A stretch of 64,000 bases of DNA from an uncultured Prochlorococcus sp. Its GTDB lineage: Bacteria > Cyanobacteriota > Cyanobacteriia > PCC-6307 > Cyanobiaceae. Location: positions 26,069 to 90,068 of the forward strand of contig CACJAC010000002.1 of assembly GCA_902591275.1 (NCBI GenBank). Direction: 5' to 3'. Below, piece after piece: positions 38,472 to 50,030 of the stretch (position 1 is its first letter; each line of letters begins with the position of its first letter). The notes beneath the pieces were generated by a model, which did no database searches, was not told the origin of the DNA, and saw nothing but the letters and a program-made list of their open reading frames with translations. The translations under genes were made by a program, and so were the position numbers.

Positions 38472-38864
38472 CTAAACGCGTCTTCGTTTAGGTCTTCTAC
38501 ATCCATTATGAGGCAATGGAGTTACATCTCTTATTAGAGTTATTTCTAATCCGGCCACTTGTAAAGCTCTTATGGCCGTTTCCCTACCTGCGCCAGGCCC
38601 TCTAACTAGTACTTCTATTTGTCTCATACCTTGATCAAGTGCTCTTCTAGCTGCAGCTTCAGCAGCTGTTTGAGCAGCAAATGGTGTACCTTTCCGAGCG
38701 CCTTTAAATCCACTTGCGCCTGCAGAAGACCAAGAAATTACATGGCCAGAGGTATCAGTAATTGAGACGATAGTATTATTGAATGTGCTTTGGATATGTA
38801 CCACCCCATTCGGTACATTACGTTTAGATTTCTTTGAACCTGTTTTTTTTACTGTAGCTGGCAT
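38472..38864 (-). CDS. rpsK: 30S ribosomal protein S11
   Basis: 130 residues; 30S platform protein. [39 protein letters not shown] and the C-terminal [13 protein letters not shown] are diagnostic. It lies 43 bp after rpsM and before rpoA. rpsD (S4), which often sits here in other bacteria, is absent. Confidence 0.98.
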   Translation of the reverse strand: MPATVKKTGSKKSKRNVPNGVVHIQSTFNNTIVSITDTSGHVISWSSAGASGFKGARKGTPFAAQTAAEAAARRALDQGMRQIEVLVRGPGAGRETAIRALQVAGLEITLIRDVTPLPHNGCRRPKRRRV

Positions 38865-38907
38865 GATGTTTTAATTTAGTACTTCAGTTTGTGGATAGTT
38901 TAGTTAA

Positions 38908-39273
38908 TTATTTTTTTCTTCCAGCAACTGTTTTCCTAGAACCCCGTCTTGTTCTTGCATTGGTTCTAGTTCTTTGACCTCTTACTGGAAGACTCATTCT
39001 ATGTCTTCTACCTCTTACACAACCTATATCTTGTAGACGTTTTAAAGCCATTCCCTCTTTTCTTCTCAAATCCCCTTCTAAAGTGAATTCTTCTGTGGCA
39101 CCTCTAAGTTTTTGCACATCAGAATCTGAAAGGTCTTTGACACGAGTATCTGGGTTTACACCCGTATTAGCAAGAATTAGCTTTGATCTCGTTAAACCAA
39201 TTCCATAAACGTATGTTAGTGCAATTTCAACTCGCTTTTCGCGAGGTATGTCAATTCCTGCAATCCTGGCCAC
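38908..39273 (-). CDS. rpsM: 30S ribosomal protein S13
   Basis: 121 residues; 30S head protein contacting the P-site tRNA and bridge B1. [22 protein letters not shown] with a helix-two-turns-helix region, and the basic [13 protein letters not shown] tail, are typical. It starts 41 bp after rpmJ. Confidence 0.98.
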   Translation of the reverse strand: MARIAGIDIPREKRVEIALTYVYGIGLTRSKLILANTGVNPDTRVKDLSDSDVQKLRGATEEFTLEGDLRRKEGMALKRLQDIGCVRGRRHRMSLPVRGQRTRTNARTRRGSRKTVAGRKK

Positions 39274-39314
39274 GTGTTTTGAATAAGTAAAAGTTTGAAT
39301 TTAAGGGTTTAAAT

Positions 39315-39431
39315 TTAACCCTGACGCTGTTTATTGCGAGGTCTTTTCTTGTTAATAACATAGATTTTACCTCTTCTCCTCACGATCTGATCGTCAGGAC
39401 TAATTTTTTTGACTGAAGATCTGACCTTCAT
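39315..39431 (-). CDS. rpmJ: 50S ribosomal protein L36, zinc-free form
   Basis: 38 residues read by hand from ATG at 39431 to TAA at 39315. MKVRSSVKK and the ending NKQRQG identify L36. The CXXC...C...H zinc ribbon of most bacterial L36 proteins is gone: the first pair is replaced by SPDDQ and the second by VINKKRPRN. It lies between adk and rpsM, the usual L36 position. infA and map, common neighbours elsewhere, are missing. Confidence 0.95.
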   Translation of the reverse strand: MKVRSSVKKISPDDQIVRRRGKIYVINKKRPRNKQRQG

Positions 39432-39476
39432 AGGGGATTAACAAATAAAACATTAATACTATATTCTACATCATCA

Positions 39477-40025
39477 TCAAGCCATTTTTTGTTTGATATC
39501 AGAGGAAATGGTTTTTAAATCTCTATCAGCATCAATATATTCTAACAATGAGAGATCTTTAAAATATTGAATCAATGGTTCTGTAGTTTTTTTATAAATA
39601 TCAACTCTTGTTCTAATTGTCTCTTCTGTATCATCTTTTCTCCCTCTTAAAAGCAAACGCTTAATTAGCACTTCTTCTGGAATATCTAAATAAAAAACCA
39701 CTTCTAAAGGTTGATTAATTTCAGTTAAGACTTCATTTAATGAATTTGCTTGAGATAAATTCCTTGGGTAACCATCTAGAATCCAACCCTTATTATCCTT
39801 AATTAAATTTTGTCTTACTATTTTTAATACGAGTTCATCACTAACAAGTTCCCCTCGATTCATAATATCTTTTACCTGGATACCAAGGGTAGTATTCATT
39901 TCGATTTCTTTTCTTAATAATTCACCAGTAGAAAGGTGCAAATAAGAATTAGTTTGACTTAGCAATTCTGCTTGAGTCCCTTTACCTGCTCCAGGGGCTC
40001 CTAAAAATAGTAAATGTTTCTTCAT
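39477..40025 (-). CDS. adk: Adenylate kinase
   Basis: 182 residues; interconverts ATP, AMP and ADP. The P-loop GAPGAGKGT begins at residue 9, and DGYPRN and [11 protein letters not shown] are conserved. The LID is short with no zinc cysteines, as in the short-form enzyme. Its ATG shares one base with the secY stop (TAATG), so translation is coupled. Confidence 0.96.
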   Translation of the reverse strand: MKKHLLFLGAPGAGKGTQAELLSQTNSYLHLSTGELLRKEIEMNTTLGIQVKDIMNRGELVSDELVLKIVRQNLIKDNKGWILDGYPRNLSQANSLNEVLTEINQPLEVVFYLDIPEEVLIKRLLLRGRKDDTEETIRTRVDIYKKTTEPLIQYFKDLSLLEYIDADRDLKTISSDIKQKMA

Positions 40026-41344
40026 TAATTATTAATTAGGCCCTCATACCTTTGTGAAATAACATAAGTTTGAATTTGCTTAGCAGTATCTATAGCAACA
40101 CCCACAAGAATAAGTAACGAAGTTGCTCCTAAACCTTGAAAGGTTTGAACATTTGTAGCTCTTTCTACTGCAGCTGGGATTATAGCGACTGAACCCAGAA
40201 ATAATCCTCCCAATAATGTCAACCTATTTTGTATACCTGATAGGTAGTTTGCTGTATTAGTTCCTGGTCTAACTCCTGGTATAGCTACTCCTCCTTTCTT
40301 TAAATTTGAAGCTACATCTACTGGATTGATAGTAAGAGATGCATAAAAATAGGAGAACCCCAAAATCAAGGAGAAGAATGTAAGAGCGTATGGCCATGGA
40401 TTAGAAGATCCTGGATTTAAACTACTGGCTAACTTAATTAAGACTGGATTGCCCGTAACATTTGCAATAGTTATAGGTAAAAAGATTAAAGCAGATGCAA
40501 ATATGATAGGCATGACTCCTCCTGCATTTAATTTCAAAGGTAAATAACTTTGCCTTGTAGGAAGTAATGTTGAATTTCCTATCTGCCTTTTTGCACTAAC
40601 AATAGGAATACGTCTTGCTCCCTCTTGTACAAAAATGATCCCAACAATTGTCAGTAAAAATACTCCAAGTAAAACTGCTATACCTAAAACATCTCCTCTA
40701 TCGCCAGTTTGAGCTTTTTCAATGGTTGAACTTAGAGCCTTAGGTAAAGTCGAAACAATATTCAAAAAAATTACCAGTGAAGCGCCTTGACCTATCCCTT
40801 TCTCCGTAATAATTTCACTAAACCACATTACTAACATTGAACCAGTAACTAAGGCGATAGAGGTTTGTAAGACAAATGTAGTTTCACTTATCCCCTGAAT
40901 AGCATATTGTCTGAGAATTAAGGAAAAAATTATACTTTGCAAAAAACCCCATCCTAATGAAACATATCTAGTAATTTGAGCAATTTTTCTTCTTCCTGCT
41001 TCGCCTTCATTTTTTTGTAAATCTTCAAGCACAGGCAATGAAGCTGTGAGAAGCTGAATAATAATTGATGCATTGATAAAGGGAAGTATGCCTAATGCGA
41101 ATATTCCTAAAGTTGAAATTCCTCCTCCAGTAAAAATATCTAAAAAACCTATTAGTTGCCCCCCTTGATCTATAAAACTTTTAAAAGCAACCCTATCAAT
41201 ACCAGGCATAGGGATATATATACCAAGTCTTACTAAAAGAAGAAGACCTAAAGTAGTTAAAACTCTACTCCTTAGCTCTTTATTTAAGAATAATTGGGTA
41301 AGTATTTCAGAAGCGCTAGGATTTCTACTTTTGTTGACAAACAT
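40025..41344 (-). CDS. secY: Protein translocase subunit SecY
   Basis: 439 residues; the channel of the Sec translocon in plasma and thylakoid membranes. Ten membrane helices are expected and visible; [10 protein letters not shown], the plug-region segment [13 protein letters not shown] and the cytoplasmic loop [12 protein letters not shown] are typical. It lies in the spc cluster between rplO and adk. Confidence 0.97.
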   Translation of the reverse strand: MFVNKSRNPSASEILTQLFLNKELRSRVLTTLGLLLLVRLGIYIPMPGIDRVAFKSFIDQGGQLIGFLDIFTGGGISTLGIFALGILPFINASIIIQLLTASLPVLEDLQKNEGEAGRRKIAQITRYVSLGWGFLQSIIFSLILRQYAIQGISETTFVLQTSIALVTGSMLVMWFSEIITEKGIGQGASLVIFLNIVSTLPKALSSTIEKAQTGDRGDVLGIAVLLGVFLLTIVGIIFVQEGARRIPIVSAKRQIGNSTLLPTRQSYLPLKLNAGGVMPIIFASALIFLPITIANVTGNPVLIKLASSLNPGSSNPWPYALTFFSLILGFSYFYASLTINPVDVASNLKKGGVAIPGVRPGTNTANYLSGIQNRLTLLGGLFLGSVAIIPAAVERATNVQTFQGLGATSLLILVGVAIDTAKQIQTYVISQRYEGLINN

Positions 41345-41373
41345 TTTGAAGCTTAACTAAATTTTTAGTAAAT

Positions 41374-41832
41374 TTATTTATTATTTATAAGCTCGCAGGA
41401 TCCACCTGCGTCCTCAATTTTTTGTTTTGCAACTTTTGTAAATGCATGAGCTTGGACTTTTAACTTTACATTAATTTTTCCATTACCAAGGATTTTTAAA
41501 GGAAATTTTGGTTTGAAGATTAATCCTTTCTTAACTAGTGAATCAAGGTTAACTGTATCGTTATCTTTGAAATCATTTAATTTTTCTAAATTAATAATGG
41601 AATAGTTCTTTTGATTAATTATTTCAAAGTGCTTTAATTTTGGAACTCTTCTATATAGAGGCATTTGGCCTCCTTCAAAACCTGGACGTGTGGGTCTTCC
41701 AGAACGTGACTTTTGTCCTCTCATACCAAAACCACATGAAGCACCCTGACCAGCCGCAATACCTCTACCTTTTCTTAATTTTTTCTTTCTTGAGCCAGAG
41801 TTTGATTTAAGTGTATTTAATTTTGAAGTCAT
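41374..41832 (-). CDS. rplO: 50S ribosomal protein L15
   Basis: 152 residues from the ATG at 41832. The frame opens three codons earlier at a TTG (41841), but [18 protein letters not shown] is the usual N-terminus. [20 protein letters not shown] and [17 protein letters not shown] are diagnostic. Five bases separate it from rpsE. rpmD (L30), which often lies between them, is absent. Confidence 0.96.
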   Translation of the reverse strand: MTSKLNTLKSNSGSRKKKLRKGRGIAAGQGASCGFGMRGQKSRSGRPTRPGFEGGQMPLYRRVPKLKHFEIINQKNYSIINLEKLNDFKDNDTVNLDSLVKKGLIFKPKFPLKILGNGKINVKLKVQAHAFTKVAKQKIEDAGGSCELINNK

Positions 41833-41837
41833 AATTT

Positions 41838-42461
41838 TCAAGAATAGAGCTGTTCAAGTGAAATGCCTCTTTCTTTTGAGGCAGATTTGTGTGTTCTTAA
41901 TTGAGAAAGAGCCACCATAGCAGCTCTTGCATTATTCAAAGGTGTTTTACTACCCAATCTTTTTGCTAAGACATTTTTTATACCCGCTAATTCTAAAACT
42001 GTTCTAATTGAACCGCCAGCAATTACCCCTGTACCTGGAGCTGCTGGTCTAATTAATACATTAGCAGCACCATCTCGACCTTTAGATAAAGTTGGTATTG
42101 AATTATTTGGAGTTAGGGGAACTCTAACAAGATTCTTTTTACCATCTGAAACACCCTTTCTCACCGCACCAATTACATCACCTGCTTTACCAACTCCAAC
42201 TCCAACTTGGCCTTTCTCATTACCTACAACAACTATTGCTCTAAAACTCATTTTTTTTCCACCCTTAACAGTTTTAGAAACGCGTCTAATTTGAACAACC
42301 CTTTCTTGCCAATCAGATTCTCTCTCTTGATTTCTCGAATCGCCTCTTCTATTTCTCTTTCGATCGTTATTGCGATTATTCTTTTTTTGTTCGTCAGGTA
42401 TGGCTCCAGGAGCTTTATCATTCTTGGATTGAATTTCTTGTTTTGTAGGAGTGTCAGTCAT
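41838..42461 (-). CDS. rpsE: 30S ribosomal protein S5
   Basis: 207 residues. The conserved core starts at about residue 50 ([40 protein letters not shown]) and includes [18 protein letters not shown]. The N-terminal 45 residues are a charged, low-complexity extension ([18 protein letters not shown]), longer than in E. coli and common in cyanobacteria. Confidence 0.97.
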   Translation of the reverse strand: MTDTPTKQEIQSKNDKAPGAIPDEQKKNNRNNDRKRNRRGDSRNQERESDWQERVVQIRRVSKTVKGGKKMSFRAIVVVGNEKGQVGVGVGKAGDVIGAVRKGVSDGKKNLVRVPLTPNNSIPTLSKGRDGAANVLIRPAAPGTGVIAGGSIRTVLELAGIKNVLAKRLGSKTPLNNARAAMVALSQLRTHKSASKERGISLEQLYS

Positions 42462-42476
42462 AATAAAAAATAAAAG

Positions 42477-42845
42477 TTAAAATTCTAAGCCAGCTTCACG
42501 AGCAGCATCAGCAAGTGCCTTAACTCTACCGTGATATAAATTACCTCCACGGTCAAAAATTACTTGCTTAATACCTTTTTTTATCGCTCTCTTTGCTAAT
42601 AATTCTCCAACAATGGAAGAAGAATTACAATCAGAGGATAATTTCCCAGATTTTTCTCTTAATTCCTTATCAACAGTTGAAGCTGAACAAATAGTTGTTT
42701 GAGCGCTATCATCTATAACCTGGGCATAAATATGGTTATTAGAGCGAAAAACTGATAATCTTGGACGCATTGCATCTCCAATTAAGAATCTTCTTAATCT
42801 TCTATGTCTTTTTTGGGTTTGTAATTTCCTGGAAAGTTTGGTCAT
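42477..42845 (-). CDS. rplR: 50S ribosomal protein L18
   Basis: 122 residues; 5S rRNA-binding protein. [20 protein letters not shown] and [20 protein letters not shown] are diagnostic. Fifteen bases from rpsE and 14 from rplF, all in one direction. Confidence 0.97.
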   Translation of the reverse strand: MTKLSRKLQTQKRHRRLRRFLIGDAMRPRLSVFRSNNHIYAQVIDDSAQTTICSASTVDKELREKSGKLSSDCNSSSIVGELLAKRAIKKGIKQVIFDRGGNLYHGRVKALADAAREAGLEF

Positions 42846-42859
42846 TTTTTTAATTGGAA

Positions 42860-43399
42860 TTATTTTTTGCCAGATTTACCAGCTTTTCTGAGAATTCTCT
42901 CATCATGGTATTTAATTCCTTTACCTTTATATGGTTCTGGAGGTCTAATTGATCTGATTTTTGCTGCTTCATTACCAACAATTTCCTTATCAATTCCAGA
43001 TACGGTAACGTTTGTATTACTCTCAACTTTGTATGTTATACCATCAGGGGGGGTCATTTCTACAGGATGACTATATCCTGCACTTACAACAAGATTTTTA
43101 CCTTTTACTTGTGCTCTAGATCCAACGCCAACAATTTCTAGTTTTTTTGAAAAACCTTGAGTAACACCTTCAACCATATTAGCGATTAAAGCTCTACATA
43201 AACCATGTCTCTGCTTTGAATATATTTTGGTAGTAGTAGGACTTACTACAACAGTATTATCTTTCTTATCAAAACTAACTCCCTCAGGCATCTGACGTTT
43301 TAACTCACCCTTTGGGCCTTTAACTGTAACTGTTAATCCATCAAAATCAACTGTAACTTTCTCTGGAATAAGTACTGGTGTTTTTCCGATTCTTGACAT
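42860..43399 (-). CDS. rplF: 50S ribosomal protein L6
   Basis: 179 residues with the two repeated alpha/beta domains. [15 protein letters not shown] at the N-terminus and the second-domain signature [16 protein letters not shown] near the C-terminus are both clear. It begins 12 bp after rpsH. Confidence 0.97.
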   Translation of the reverse strand: MSRIGKTPVLIPEKVTVDFDGLTVTVKGPKGELKRQMPEGVSFDKKDNTVVVSPTTTKIYSKQRHGLCRALIANMVEGVTQGFSKKLEIVGVGSRAQVKGKNLVVSAGYSHPVEMTPPDGITYKVESNTNVTVSGIDKEIVGNEAAKIRSIRPPEPYKGKGIKYHDERILRKAGKSGKK

Positions 43400-43411
43400 G
43401 ATTAATTCTCC

Positions 43412-43813
43412 TTAATAAACATAGCAGAGCACTTCGCCGCCAATGCCTTGCTTCCTAGCATCGCGATCACTCATGACACCTTTAGAAGTTGATATTATGG
43501 CAACTCCAAGACCTCCAAGAACTTTTGGTAAACCTCTAGTATTTTTATAAATTCTCAAACCAGGTTTACTAACTCTTTGCATAGATCGAATAGTGGGGAA
43601 TTTATTTTTACCACTATATTTGAGGCCGAGTATTATTTGTGATTTATAACCTTCACCTTCCTCATTAATATCAGAAATGAACCCCTCTTTTTGTAGCACT
43701 TTAGCGATACTTAAGGACATTTTTGAACCTGGGATTGTTGTGGATGTATGCTTTTTTTGACTCGCATTTCTAATTCGAGTAAGCATATCTGAAATAGGAT
43801 CGTGATTTGACAT
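43412..43813 (-). CDS. rpsH: 30S ribosomal protein S8
   Basis: 133 residues; binds the central domain of 16S rRNA and is often the translational repressor of the spc operon. DPISDMLTRIRNA and GVAIISTSKGVMSDRDARK are diagnostic. It follows rplE directly; rpsN (S14), which normally sits between them, is absent, as usual in cyanobacteria. Confidence 0.97.
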   Translation of the reverse strand: MSNHDPISDMLTRIRNASQKKHTSTTIPGSKMSLSIAKVLQKEGFISDINEEGEGYKSQIILGLKYSGKNKFPTIRSMQRVSKPGLRIYKNTRGLPKVLGGLGVAIISTSKGVMSDRDARKQGIGGEVLCYVY

Positions 43814-43822
43814 AGTTTTAAT

Positions 43823-44362
43823 TTAATTCTTACTAAAAGGCATTCCTAACTCTTGCAAAAGAGCTTTACCTTCTTGATCTGATTTTGCACTAGTGACAAT
43901 AGTTATATCCATACCTCTTATTGAATCTATTTTATCAAAAGAGATTTCAGGAAAAATTAATTGCTCTTTCACTCCAACGGTGTAATTCCCTCTCCCATCA
44001 AAACTTTTTGGATTAACTCCTCTAAAGTCTCTTATTCTTGGTAAAGCTAGATTTATAAATCTCTCCAAAAAGGAATACATCCTATCTCCTCTCAAAGTTA
44101 CAGTACAACCAATTGGCATGCCTTCACGAATTTTAAAACCCGCAATAGCTTTTTTAGCCCTAGTTACCAGGGCCTTTTGTCCAGTAATTGTTGCCATTTC
44201 GTTTAAAGAGGCTTCAAGAGATTTTGAATTTGAAGCTGCTTCACCAAGACCTCTGTTAACGTTGACTTTGACAACTTTAGGTACTTGATGAATATTTTTA
44301 AGACCAAGGTCTTTTAAAAGTTTTGGTCTAATTGATTCTTTGTAGCGATTTTTTAGAGTCAT
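43823..44362 (-). CDS. rplE: 50S ribosomal protein L5
   Basis: 179 residues; 5S rRNA-binding protein of the central protuberance. [33 protein letters not shown] and [20 protein letters not shown] are conserved. A 73-bp gap separates it from rplX, one of the longer ones inside the cluster; no hairpin stands out there. Confidence 0.97.
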   Translation of the reverse strand: MTLKNRYKESIRPKLLKDLGLKNIHQVPKVVKVNVNRGLGEAASNSKSLEASLNEMATITGQKALVTRAKKAIAGFKIREGMPIGCTVTLRGDRMYSFLERFINLALPRIRDFRGVNPKSFDGRGNYTVGVKEQLIFPEISFDKIDSIRGMDITIVTSAKSDQEGKALLQELGMPFSKN

Positions 44363-44435
44363 AATTTTTGTTAATTCTGGTCTTTGTCAGAATTGATAAA
44401 TTAGAAAAAATTGAAATCTGGTTTCTGATGAAAAA

Positions 44436-44792
44436 TTAATCAATTACTTCACCAGTTTTCTTCAATCTTCTTTTCTTAACCCCCTCTTTATCAATAAAGT
44501 ATTCAATTTTACTTGTAAGCTTTTTATCCTTTGAAAAAAACATTACGTTTGATGCATGTAATGATGCTTCTTCTGTGAGTATTCTTCCATTTTCTCCTTC
44601 TTGAGTTGGTTTTACATGTTTAGTCCTAAGGTTAATTCCTTTGACTACAACTCTATTTTCAAGAGGGATAGTTTTTAAAACCTCACCAGTTTTCCCTTTG
44701 TCCTTGCCATTAATTACTTTTACCAAATCTCCAGTTTTGATTCTCATTTTTATTCTTTGAAAATTCTTTTTTTGTTTTAATGAATCCAACAT
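44436..44792 (-). CDS. rplX: 50S ribosomal protein L24
   Basis: 118 residues as drawn. The KOW motif region [20 protein letters not shown] begins at residue 16, so the internal ATG at 44747 is an alternative start giving 103 residues; the longer form, immediately next to the rplN stop, is kept. L24 initiates 50S assembly. Confidence 0.94.
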   Translation of the reverse strand: MLDSLKQKKNFQRIKMRIKTGDLVKVINGKDKGKTGEVLKTIPLENRVVVKGINLRTKHVKPTQEGENGRILTEEASLHASNVMFFSKDKKLTSKIEYFIDKEGVKKRRLKKTGEVID

Positions 44793-45158
44793 TTAAATCA
44801 CCTCCGGAGCCAGAGAAACAATCTTTGTATAATTTTTATCCCGCAGTTCTCTCGCTACAGGTCCAAAAACTCTAGTACCTTTTGGATTTTTATCTTCATT
44901 AATCAAAACTGCAGCATTGTCATCAAATCTAATTGAATTGCCAGTATTTCTTCTTAATGTTGCTTTAGTTCTGACGATAACGGCTTTAACAACTTCAGAT
45001 TTTTTAACTCCCATATTCGGAAGAGCATCTTTAACAGTTGCTACAATTACATCCCCAACATGTGCGTATCTTCTATTAGAACCTAAAACCCTAATACATT
45101 GGAGTCTTTTAGCTCCGCTATTATCAGCAACTGTTAAATAAGTTTCTTGTTGAATCAT
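44793..45158 (-). CDS. rplN: 50S ribosomal protein L14
   Basis: 121 residues. [33 protein letters not shown] and [15 protein letters not shown] are the family signatures. It overlaps the rpsQ stop by 4 bp, indicating translational coupling. Confidence 0.98.
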
Positions 45159-45421
45159 TGTTTAACCTCCTCAACCTGATTTTTTTTATTGAGAATCTCC
45201 TCTATTGCCCATCTTTTATGAGCACTCAGGGGTCTAGTTTCTCTAATCTTAACGCGATCCCCCAAAACACATGTATTTTCAGGGTCATGCGCTTTGTATC
45301 GTGTAGTTCTACTTACAATTTTTTTATAAGTAGGATGTGGATATCTGTTAATAACAGCAACAACAACTGTTTTGTCCATTTTGTCGCTGACAACAGTACC
45401 AATTCTTTCTTTAAGTGCCAT
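45155..45421 (-). CDS. rpsQ: 30S ribosomal protein S17
   Basis: 88 residues; OB-fold 16S rRNA-binding protein. [32 protein letters not shown] and the RETRPLS box are typical. Ten bases follow rpmC; its end overlaps rplN. Confidence 0.97.
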
Positions 45422-45431
45422 AACTAAATAA

Positions 45432-45650
45432 TTAATCAGAAGTAGTTTTAGAAGCAGATTGACTCTTACTGAGAGTTAGTAATTGCGCAACTTGTTTCTT
45501 GATGATTTTAAATTTATGAGTTTCATTGAGCTGTCTAGTAGCTTGTTTGAATCTCAAATCAAAAAGATCTTTTCTTAATTGGTCTATCTTTTCAGTAATT
45601 TGATCAGAATTCAATTTCTTAAATTCTTTGAGAGACTCTGAGTTTTTCAT
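45432..45650 (-). CDS. rpmC: 50S ribosomal protein L29
   Basis: 72 residues, two long helices near the exit tunnel. [22 protein letters not shown] and [19 protein letters not shown] are typical. It overlaps the rplP stop by 4 bp (45647-45650). Confidence 0.95.
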   Translation of the reverse strand: MKNSESLKEFKKLNSDQITEKIDQLRKDLFDLRFKQATRQLNETHKFKIIKKQVAQLLTLSKSQSASKTTSD

Positions 45651-46129
45651 TGTTTAACCTCCTCTTGAGATTTTTTACTTTTTTTTGTATTTTCTTTGGA
45701 GGAATCTTCTAATTTTTTATCAATGGATATAAATTTTGTTTTTACAGGCAGTTTGTATTGAGCCAAACGCATAGCTTCCTTTGCAATTTCCTCAGTGATA
45801 TCCTCACCACCCATTTCAAAAAGTATTCTTCCAGGTTTTACAACTGCAACCCAAAATTCTGGATTACCTTTACCAGAACCCATTCTAGTTTCGGCAGGTC
45901 TCATGGTAACAGGTTTATCAGGAAATATTCTTATCCAGATTTGACCGCCACGTTTAATATATCTGGTCATAGCTCTTCTACTTGCTTCAATCTGACGTGC
46001 AGTTACCCATCCACAGTCTTGAGCTTGGAGAGCAAATTGACCGAATGCAATAGTATTACCTTTTGAGGCTACCCCCCTCATTCTACCTCTATGTTGTTTA
46101 CGGAATTTAGTACGTTTTGGACTTAGCAT
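45647..46129 (-). CDS. rplP: 50S ribosomal protein L16
   Basis: 160 residues. [39 protein letters not shown] and [18 protein letters not shown] are diagnostic. The last 25 residues or so are a Lys/Glu/Ser tail beyond the normal end. A strong Shine-Dalgarno, TAGGAGGT on the minus strand, precedes the start. Confidence 0.97.
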   Translation of the reverse strand: MLSPKRTKFRKQHRGRMRGVASKGNTIAFGQFALQAQDCGWVTARQIEASRRAMTRYIKRGGQIWIRIFPDKPVTMRPAETRMGSGKGNPEFWVAVVKPGRILFEMGGEDITEEIAKEAMRLAQYKLPVKTKFISIDKKLEDSSKENTKKSKKSQEEVKQ

Positions 46130-46139
46130 TTTTTACCTC

Positions 46140-46874
46140 CTATGACTTCTCATTTGAACGATCCTCAAATTGCTGAGGTCTTCTACTAGCTTTCCTCTTA
46201 GGGCTAGCACCAACAGGGATAGTTTTTTGTTCTTCTTTAGGGAGCACTTCACCTTTGAAAACCCAAACTTTAATGCCTAGAACACCGTAAGTTGTATTAG
46301 CTTCACGTGTTGCATAGTCAATTTCAGCTCTCAAAGTATGTAATGGAACTCTACCTTCTCTAGTCCATTCAGTTCTAGCTATTTCAGCACCATTTAACCT
46401 TCCCCCTACTTGAATTTTAAGACCCAAGACTCCAGCCCTTTGAGCCCTTTGTAAAGCCATCCTAATAGTTCTTCTAAAGGCGACTCTTTTTTCTAGTTGC
46501 TGGGCAATATATTCAGCTAGTAAAAAAGCATCAGCATCAACGCGTTCAACTTCAACTACGTTTATTCTGACTTGCCTTGTTCTATCACCAATAGTTTTTT
46601 GAATCCCAGATCTTAATTCTTCAATACCACTTCCTTGTCTTCCAACTATAACTCCTGGTCTTGCTGTTTTTAATTCAAGTTCCAGTTGGTCAGCTTTTCT
46701 AGCTATTAAAACATCGCTAATTCCCGCTGCTCCATATTTTTTTTGTATGAAGGTACGAATTTTAAAATCTTCTTGGAGAAGAATTGGATATGTTTTGGAT
46801 GTAGCAAACCACTTGGAGCGATGCTCTTGTGTAATTCCTAATCTTAATCCAGAAGGATGTATTTTATGTCCCAT
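46140..46874 (-). CDS. rpsC: 30S ribosomal protein S3
   Basis: 244 residues; forms the mRNA entry site. The N-terminal KH domain has [18 protein letters not shown], followed by the S3 C-terminal domain ([36 protein letters not shown]). Its first base is shared with the rplV stop (TAATG). Confidence 0.98.
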   Translation of the reverse strand: MGHKIHPSGLRLGITQEHRSKWFATSKTYPILLQEDFKIRTFIQKKYGAAGISDVLIARKADQLELELKTARPGVIVGRQGSGIEELRSGIQKTIGDRTRQVRINVVEVERVDADAFLLAEYIAQQLEKRVAFRRTIRMALQRAQRAGVLGLKIQVGGRLNGAEIARTEWTREGRVPLHTLRAEIDYATREANTTYGVLGIKVWVFKGEVLPKEEQKTIPVGASPKRKASRRPQQFEDRSNEKS

Positions 46875-47260
46875 TAGTTTTGTACCTCCGCATTAGTTCG
46901 AGTAGGAGCAGATTCAACAGAAATACTGATGTGGCAAGTCTGTTTTTTAATTGAAAAAGCTCGACCTTGAGCTCTAGGCCTATACCTTTTCATTACAGGA
47001 CCACTATTAGCCCATGCAGAGGAAATTACTAAAGTAGAAGGATCCATTCCAAGGTTATGTTCTGCATTTGCTACCGCAGATCTTAAAACTTTAGTAATAG
47101 GGTCTGTAGATCTGTAAGGCATAAATTCCAACATAATCAATGCATCTCTATAAGACCTCCCCCTTATCTGATCCAAAACTCTTCTCACTTTAGAGGCTGA
47201 TCCGCGAACATAATTCCCATGAGCAATGGCTTGTTTTAGTGTTTCAGGTGTTTTTGTCAT
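46874..47260 (-). CDS. rplV: 50S ribosomal protein L22
   Basis: 128 residues; lines the exit tunnel and binds macrolides. [20 protein letters not shown] and [18 protein letters not shown], with the tunnel hairpin, are conserved. It overlaps rpsS by 4 bp and shares a base with rpsC. Confidence 0.96.
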   Translation of the reverse strand: MTKTPETLKQAIAHGNYVRGSASKVRRVLDQIRGRSYRDALIMLEFMPYRSTDPITKVLRSAVANAEHNLGMDPSTLVISSAWANSGPVMKRYRPRAQGRAFSIKKQTCHISISVESAPTRTNAEVQN

Positions 47261-47535
47261 GATTTTGCTCCTTTCTTATCTCTTATATGACCTCGGTAAG
47301 TGCGTGTAGGAGCAAATTCACCAAGTTTATGACCAATCATTTGTTCAGTAATAAATACTGGAATGTGAGTCCTACCATTATGTACGGCGATTGTGTGACC
47401 GATCATTAAAGGTAAAATCGTAGAAGATCTCGACCAAGTTTTGATAACAGACTTGTCATTATCAGTATTTTGTTTTTCAACCTTCTTGAGCAGGCTATCT
47501 GCTATAAAAGGTCCTTTTTTTAGTGAACGTCCCAT
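47257..47535 (-). CDS. rpsS: 30S ribosomal protein S19
   Basis: 92 residues from the ATG at 47535, giving [20 protein letters not shown], the standard start. The frame continues 25 codons upstream into the rplB end, but that extension (rich in Phe, Tyr and Ile) is not S19-like. [20 protein letters not shown] and [12 protein letters not shown] are diagnostic. Confidence 0.97.
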   Translation of the reverse strand: MGRSLKKGPFIADSLLKKVEKQNTDNDKSVIKTWSRSSTILPLMIGHTIAVHNGRTHIPVFITEQMIGHKLGEFAPTRTYRGHIRDKKGAKS

Positions 47536-47572
47536 GATTATGTAATAGAAATTGAAATAATAAATGAAGTAA

Positions 47573-48436
47573 TCAAGAGTCTCTTCCTCCTCTACTCCTC
47601 TTAGAAACACGACGACGTCTTCGAACTACTAATTTATTACTTGGTTTGTTCTTTTTACGTGTCTTTAATCCAAGAGCAGGTTTACCCCATGGAGTAACTG
47701 GACCTGCTCTACCAATTGGTGCTTTTCCCTCTCCTCCTCCATGTGGATGATCACATGGGTTCATTACACTACCTCTGACTTGTGGCCTTCTGCCAAGCCA
47801 TCTTCTTCTTCCTGCTTTGCCTAAGCTAGTATTTCTTATTTCAGAATTTCCAACTTCTCCAAGAGTTGCGTAGCATTCTTTTCTTACAAGTCTTACCTCG
47901 GTAGATGGGAGTTTTAAAGCAACATAATCTCCCTCTTTTGCCATTACTTGGGCACTAGCTCCTGCCGATCTAACCATCTGAGCACCTCTACCAGCATATA
48001 ATTCAACGCAATGAACACTAGATCCTAATGGCATAACAGAAAGTGGCATTGCATTTCCATCTTCAATTGGAACACTTTCTCCAGATATGACATTTTGTCC
48101 AACTTTTACTCCTGCTGGAGCGATTATATATCTTTTCTCTCCATCTTCGTAGAATAAGAGTGCCAGCCTTGCATTTCTATGAGGATCGTAGTGAATAGCA
48201 GCAACTTTAGCATTGATATTTCTTTTATCTCTTCTAAAGTCGACTAATCTATATTGCCTTTTATGACCACCTCCACGATGTCGACAAGTGATAACTCCAC
48301 GATTATTCCTGCCTTTAACTCTATGTTTTGAAACTATTAGTGATCTTTCAGGTTTTGCACTTGTTATTTCACTAAAGTCAGTAACTACCCTCTGCCTAGT
48401 GCCAGGTGTGTAAGGTTTAAATTTACGTATTGCCAT
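47573..48436 (-). CDS. rplB: 50S ribosomal protein L2
   Basis: 287 residues; peptidyl-transferase-centre protein. [33 protein letters not shown] and [20 protein letters not shown], with the conserved histidine, are intact. It lies between rplW (12 bp) and rpsS (37 bp). Confidence 0.98.
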   Translation of the reverse strand: MAIRKFKPYTPGTRQRVVTDFSEITSAKPERSLIVSKHRVKGRNNRGVITCRHRGGGHKRQYRLVDFRRDKRNINAKVAAIHYDPHRNARLALLFYEDGEKRYIIAPAGVKVGQNVISGESVPIEDGNAMPLSVMPLGSSVHCVELYAGRGAQMVRSAGASAQVMAKEGDYVALKLPSTEVRLVRKECYATLGEVGNSEIRNTSLGKAGRRRWLGRRPQVRGSVMNPCDHPHGGGEGKAPIGRAGPVTPWGKPALGLKTRKKNKPSNKLVVRRRRRVSKRSRGGRDS

Positions 48437-48448
48437 GATTAAAGCTCC

Positions 48449-48751
48449 TTAAGATTCTGGAAATAGTTGGATTTTGTCTCCTTCAGCAAGACGTACAATT
48501 GCCTTTTTGACCTGAGAACGTTTACCGGAAAATTTCCCAACTCTTCTTGTTCTCCTAGGAGGATTCATAGTGTTAACTCCTATGACTTTAACACTAAATA
48601 AGGCTTCAATAGCTGCCTTTATTTGTGGTTTTGCCGCTCTAGGATCTACTTCGAAAGTATATTGGTTAACATCTAACGAATTTGTAGCTTTCTCAGTAAT
48701 TACTGGCTTACGTATGACATCGGCTAAACGAGAATCGAATAATTTACTCAT
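48449..48751 (-). CDS. rplW: 50S ribosomal protein L23
   Basis: 100 residues; docks trigger factor and SRP at the exit tunnel. [20 protein letters not shown] and [19 protein letters not shown] are typical. It overlaps rplD by 4 bp. Confidence 0.97.
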   Translation of the reverse strand: MSKLFDSRLADVIRKPVITEKATNSLDVNQYTFEVDPRAAKPQIKAAIEALFSVKVIGVNTMNPPRRTRRVGKFSGKRSQVKKAIVRLAEGDKIQLFPES

Positions 48752-49380
48752 GATGCATAAACCTCCTGTATTTTATCTATCGCTGATTGACCTATGACCA
48801 ATTTATTGGCATTGAGAATATCAAATACATTTAATTGATCGGCGGCGATTAATTTTACTTTCTCGATATTATTAATGGATTTTTTTATAATATCGGAAGG
48901 ACTATCAAGAATAACCAAAACTTTTTCAGTTTTTTGTATACCTAATCGGGCAAGGCCATTGATGATATCACTTGTTTTAGGCTGCTTTAAAGTAGATCCA
49001 AAATCTTCAACAGCCTTCATATCAGATACTCTGGACATAAGAGCTGTTCTAAGAGCTAATCTACGTTCCTTACGATTCATATCAAGATTGTAAGAACGTG
49101 GCTTCGGTCCAAAAATAATTCCGCCACCAGGTCTTAAGGGTGTCCTTATTGATCCTTGACGAGCTCTTCCTGTACCTTTTTGTTTGTATGGCTTTCTACC
49201 TCCCCCGCGCACTTCAGATCTTGTCAAAGTTGATGCTGTCCCTTGTCTTTTATTTGCTAGCTGTCTAAGGACTGCTCTATGGATTAAGTCTGCCGAAGAA
49301 GTTTCTTTAGCAACTGCTAAATCAAGAGTAACTTTTCCTGATTTTTTACCATCCCACTTTAAAGTTTCAAGTGTTGTCAT
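48748..49380 (-). CDS. rplD: 50S ribosomal protein L4
   Basis: 210 residues. The tunnel loop [19 protein letters not shown] and [13 protein letters not shown] are conserved. In E. coli L4 represses the S10 operon through its leader; here it overlaps rplC and rplW by 4 bp each, and a structured leader lies upstream of rplC. Confidence 0.97.
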   Translation of the reverse strand: MTTLETLKWDGKKSGKVTLDLAVAKETSSADLIHRAVLRQLANKRQGTASTLTRSEVRGGGRKPYKQKGTGRARQGSIRTPLRPGGGIIFGPKPRSYNLDMNRKERRLALRTALMSRVSDMKAVEDFGSTLKQPKTSDIINGLARLGIQKTEKVLVILDSPSDIIKKSINNIEKVKLIAADQLNVFDILNANKLVIGQSAIDKIQEVYAS

Positions 49381-50030
49381 GATTTTTCACCTCCTTTATT
49401 GCCTACAACATTATTTGGCTTAATGTTGACAATTGAGCCGGGCTTACCTGGAACAGAACCCTTGACTACAAGCAAATTCTTCTGATCATCAATTTTTAGA
49501 ACTAACAATCCTTTGGTAGTTATCTGTTTTCCTCCATATCTTCCTGCCATTCTTTTCCCTGGATAAATTCTACCCGGAGTTGTTCCTGCTCCTGTAGATC
49601 CTGGTGCTCTATGATTTTTTGAACCATGACTCATAGGGCCTCTGCTAAAACCGTGTCTTTTCTGGTAACCTGCAAAACCTCTACCCATAGATTTGCCACT
49701 GATATCAACTTTTTGACCAACCTCAAAGTTTTTTACAGTTATTTGTTTTCCGATTTCATAAGATGAAGTTTCTTCAACCCTATATTCTTTCAAATGCTTT
49801 AAAAGTTCTTCACCTGATTTCAATAAGTGTCCCTTTTCAGGTTTGCTTAAATGCTTCTCTTTGGACAAGCCATAACCTATCTGAACGGCGGTATAACCAT
49901 CCAAAGCGGTTGTTTTCAGTTGAGTGATGCGGCATGGACCAGCCTCTATAAGAGTAACTGGTACAGAATTACCTTTATCATCGAAAAGTTGGGACATGCC
50001 CAATTTCTTTCCTAAAATTCCGATAGACAT
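49377..50030 (-). CDS. rplC: 50S ribosomal protein L3
   Basis: 217 residues; 50S assembly initiator reaching the peptidyl-transferase centre. [18 protein letters not shown] and [20 protein letters not shown] are diagnostic. It is the first gene of the minus-strand ribosomal cluster, since rpsJ sits in the str operon. Confidence 0.98.
   Translation of the reverse strand: MSIGILGKKLGMSQLFDDKGNSVPVTLIEAGPCRITQLKTTALDGYTAVQIGYGLSKEKHLSKPEKGHLLKSGEELLKHLKEYRVEETSSYEIGKQITVKNFEVGQKVDISGKSMGRGFAGYQKRHGFSRGPMSHGSKNHRAPGSTGAGTTPGRIYPGKRMAGRYGGKQITTKGLLVLKIDDQKNLLVVKGSVPGKPGSIVNIKPNNVVGNKGGEKS

Noticed and set aside
45158..46066. Plus-strand ORFs opposite the ribosomal cluster
   Set aside because: They are antisense shadows of rpsQ and rplP with no recognisable protein features.
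47536..47610. N-terminal extension of S19
   Set aside because: The extra 25 residues are not S19-like and the normal [10 protein letters not shown] start is at 47535.
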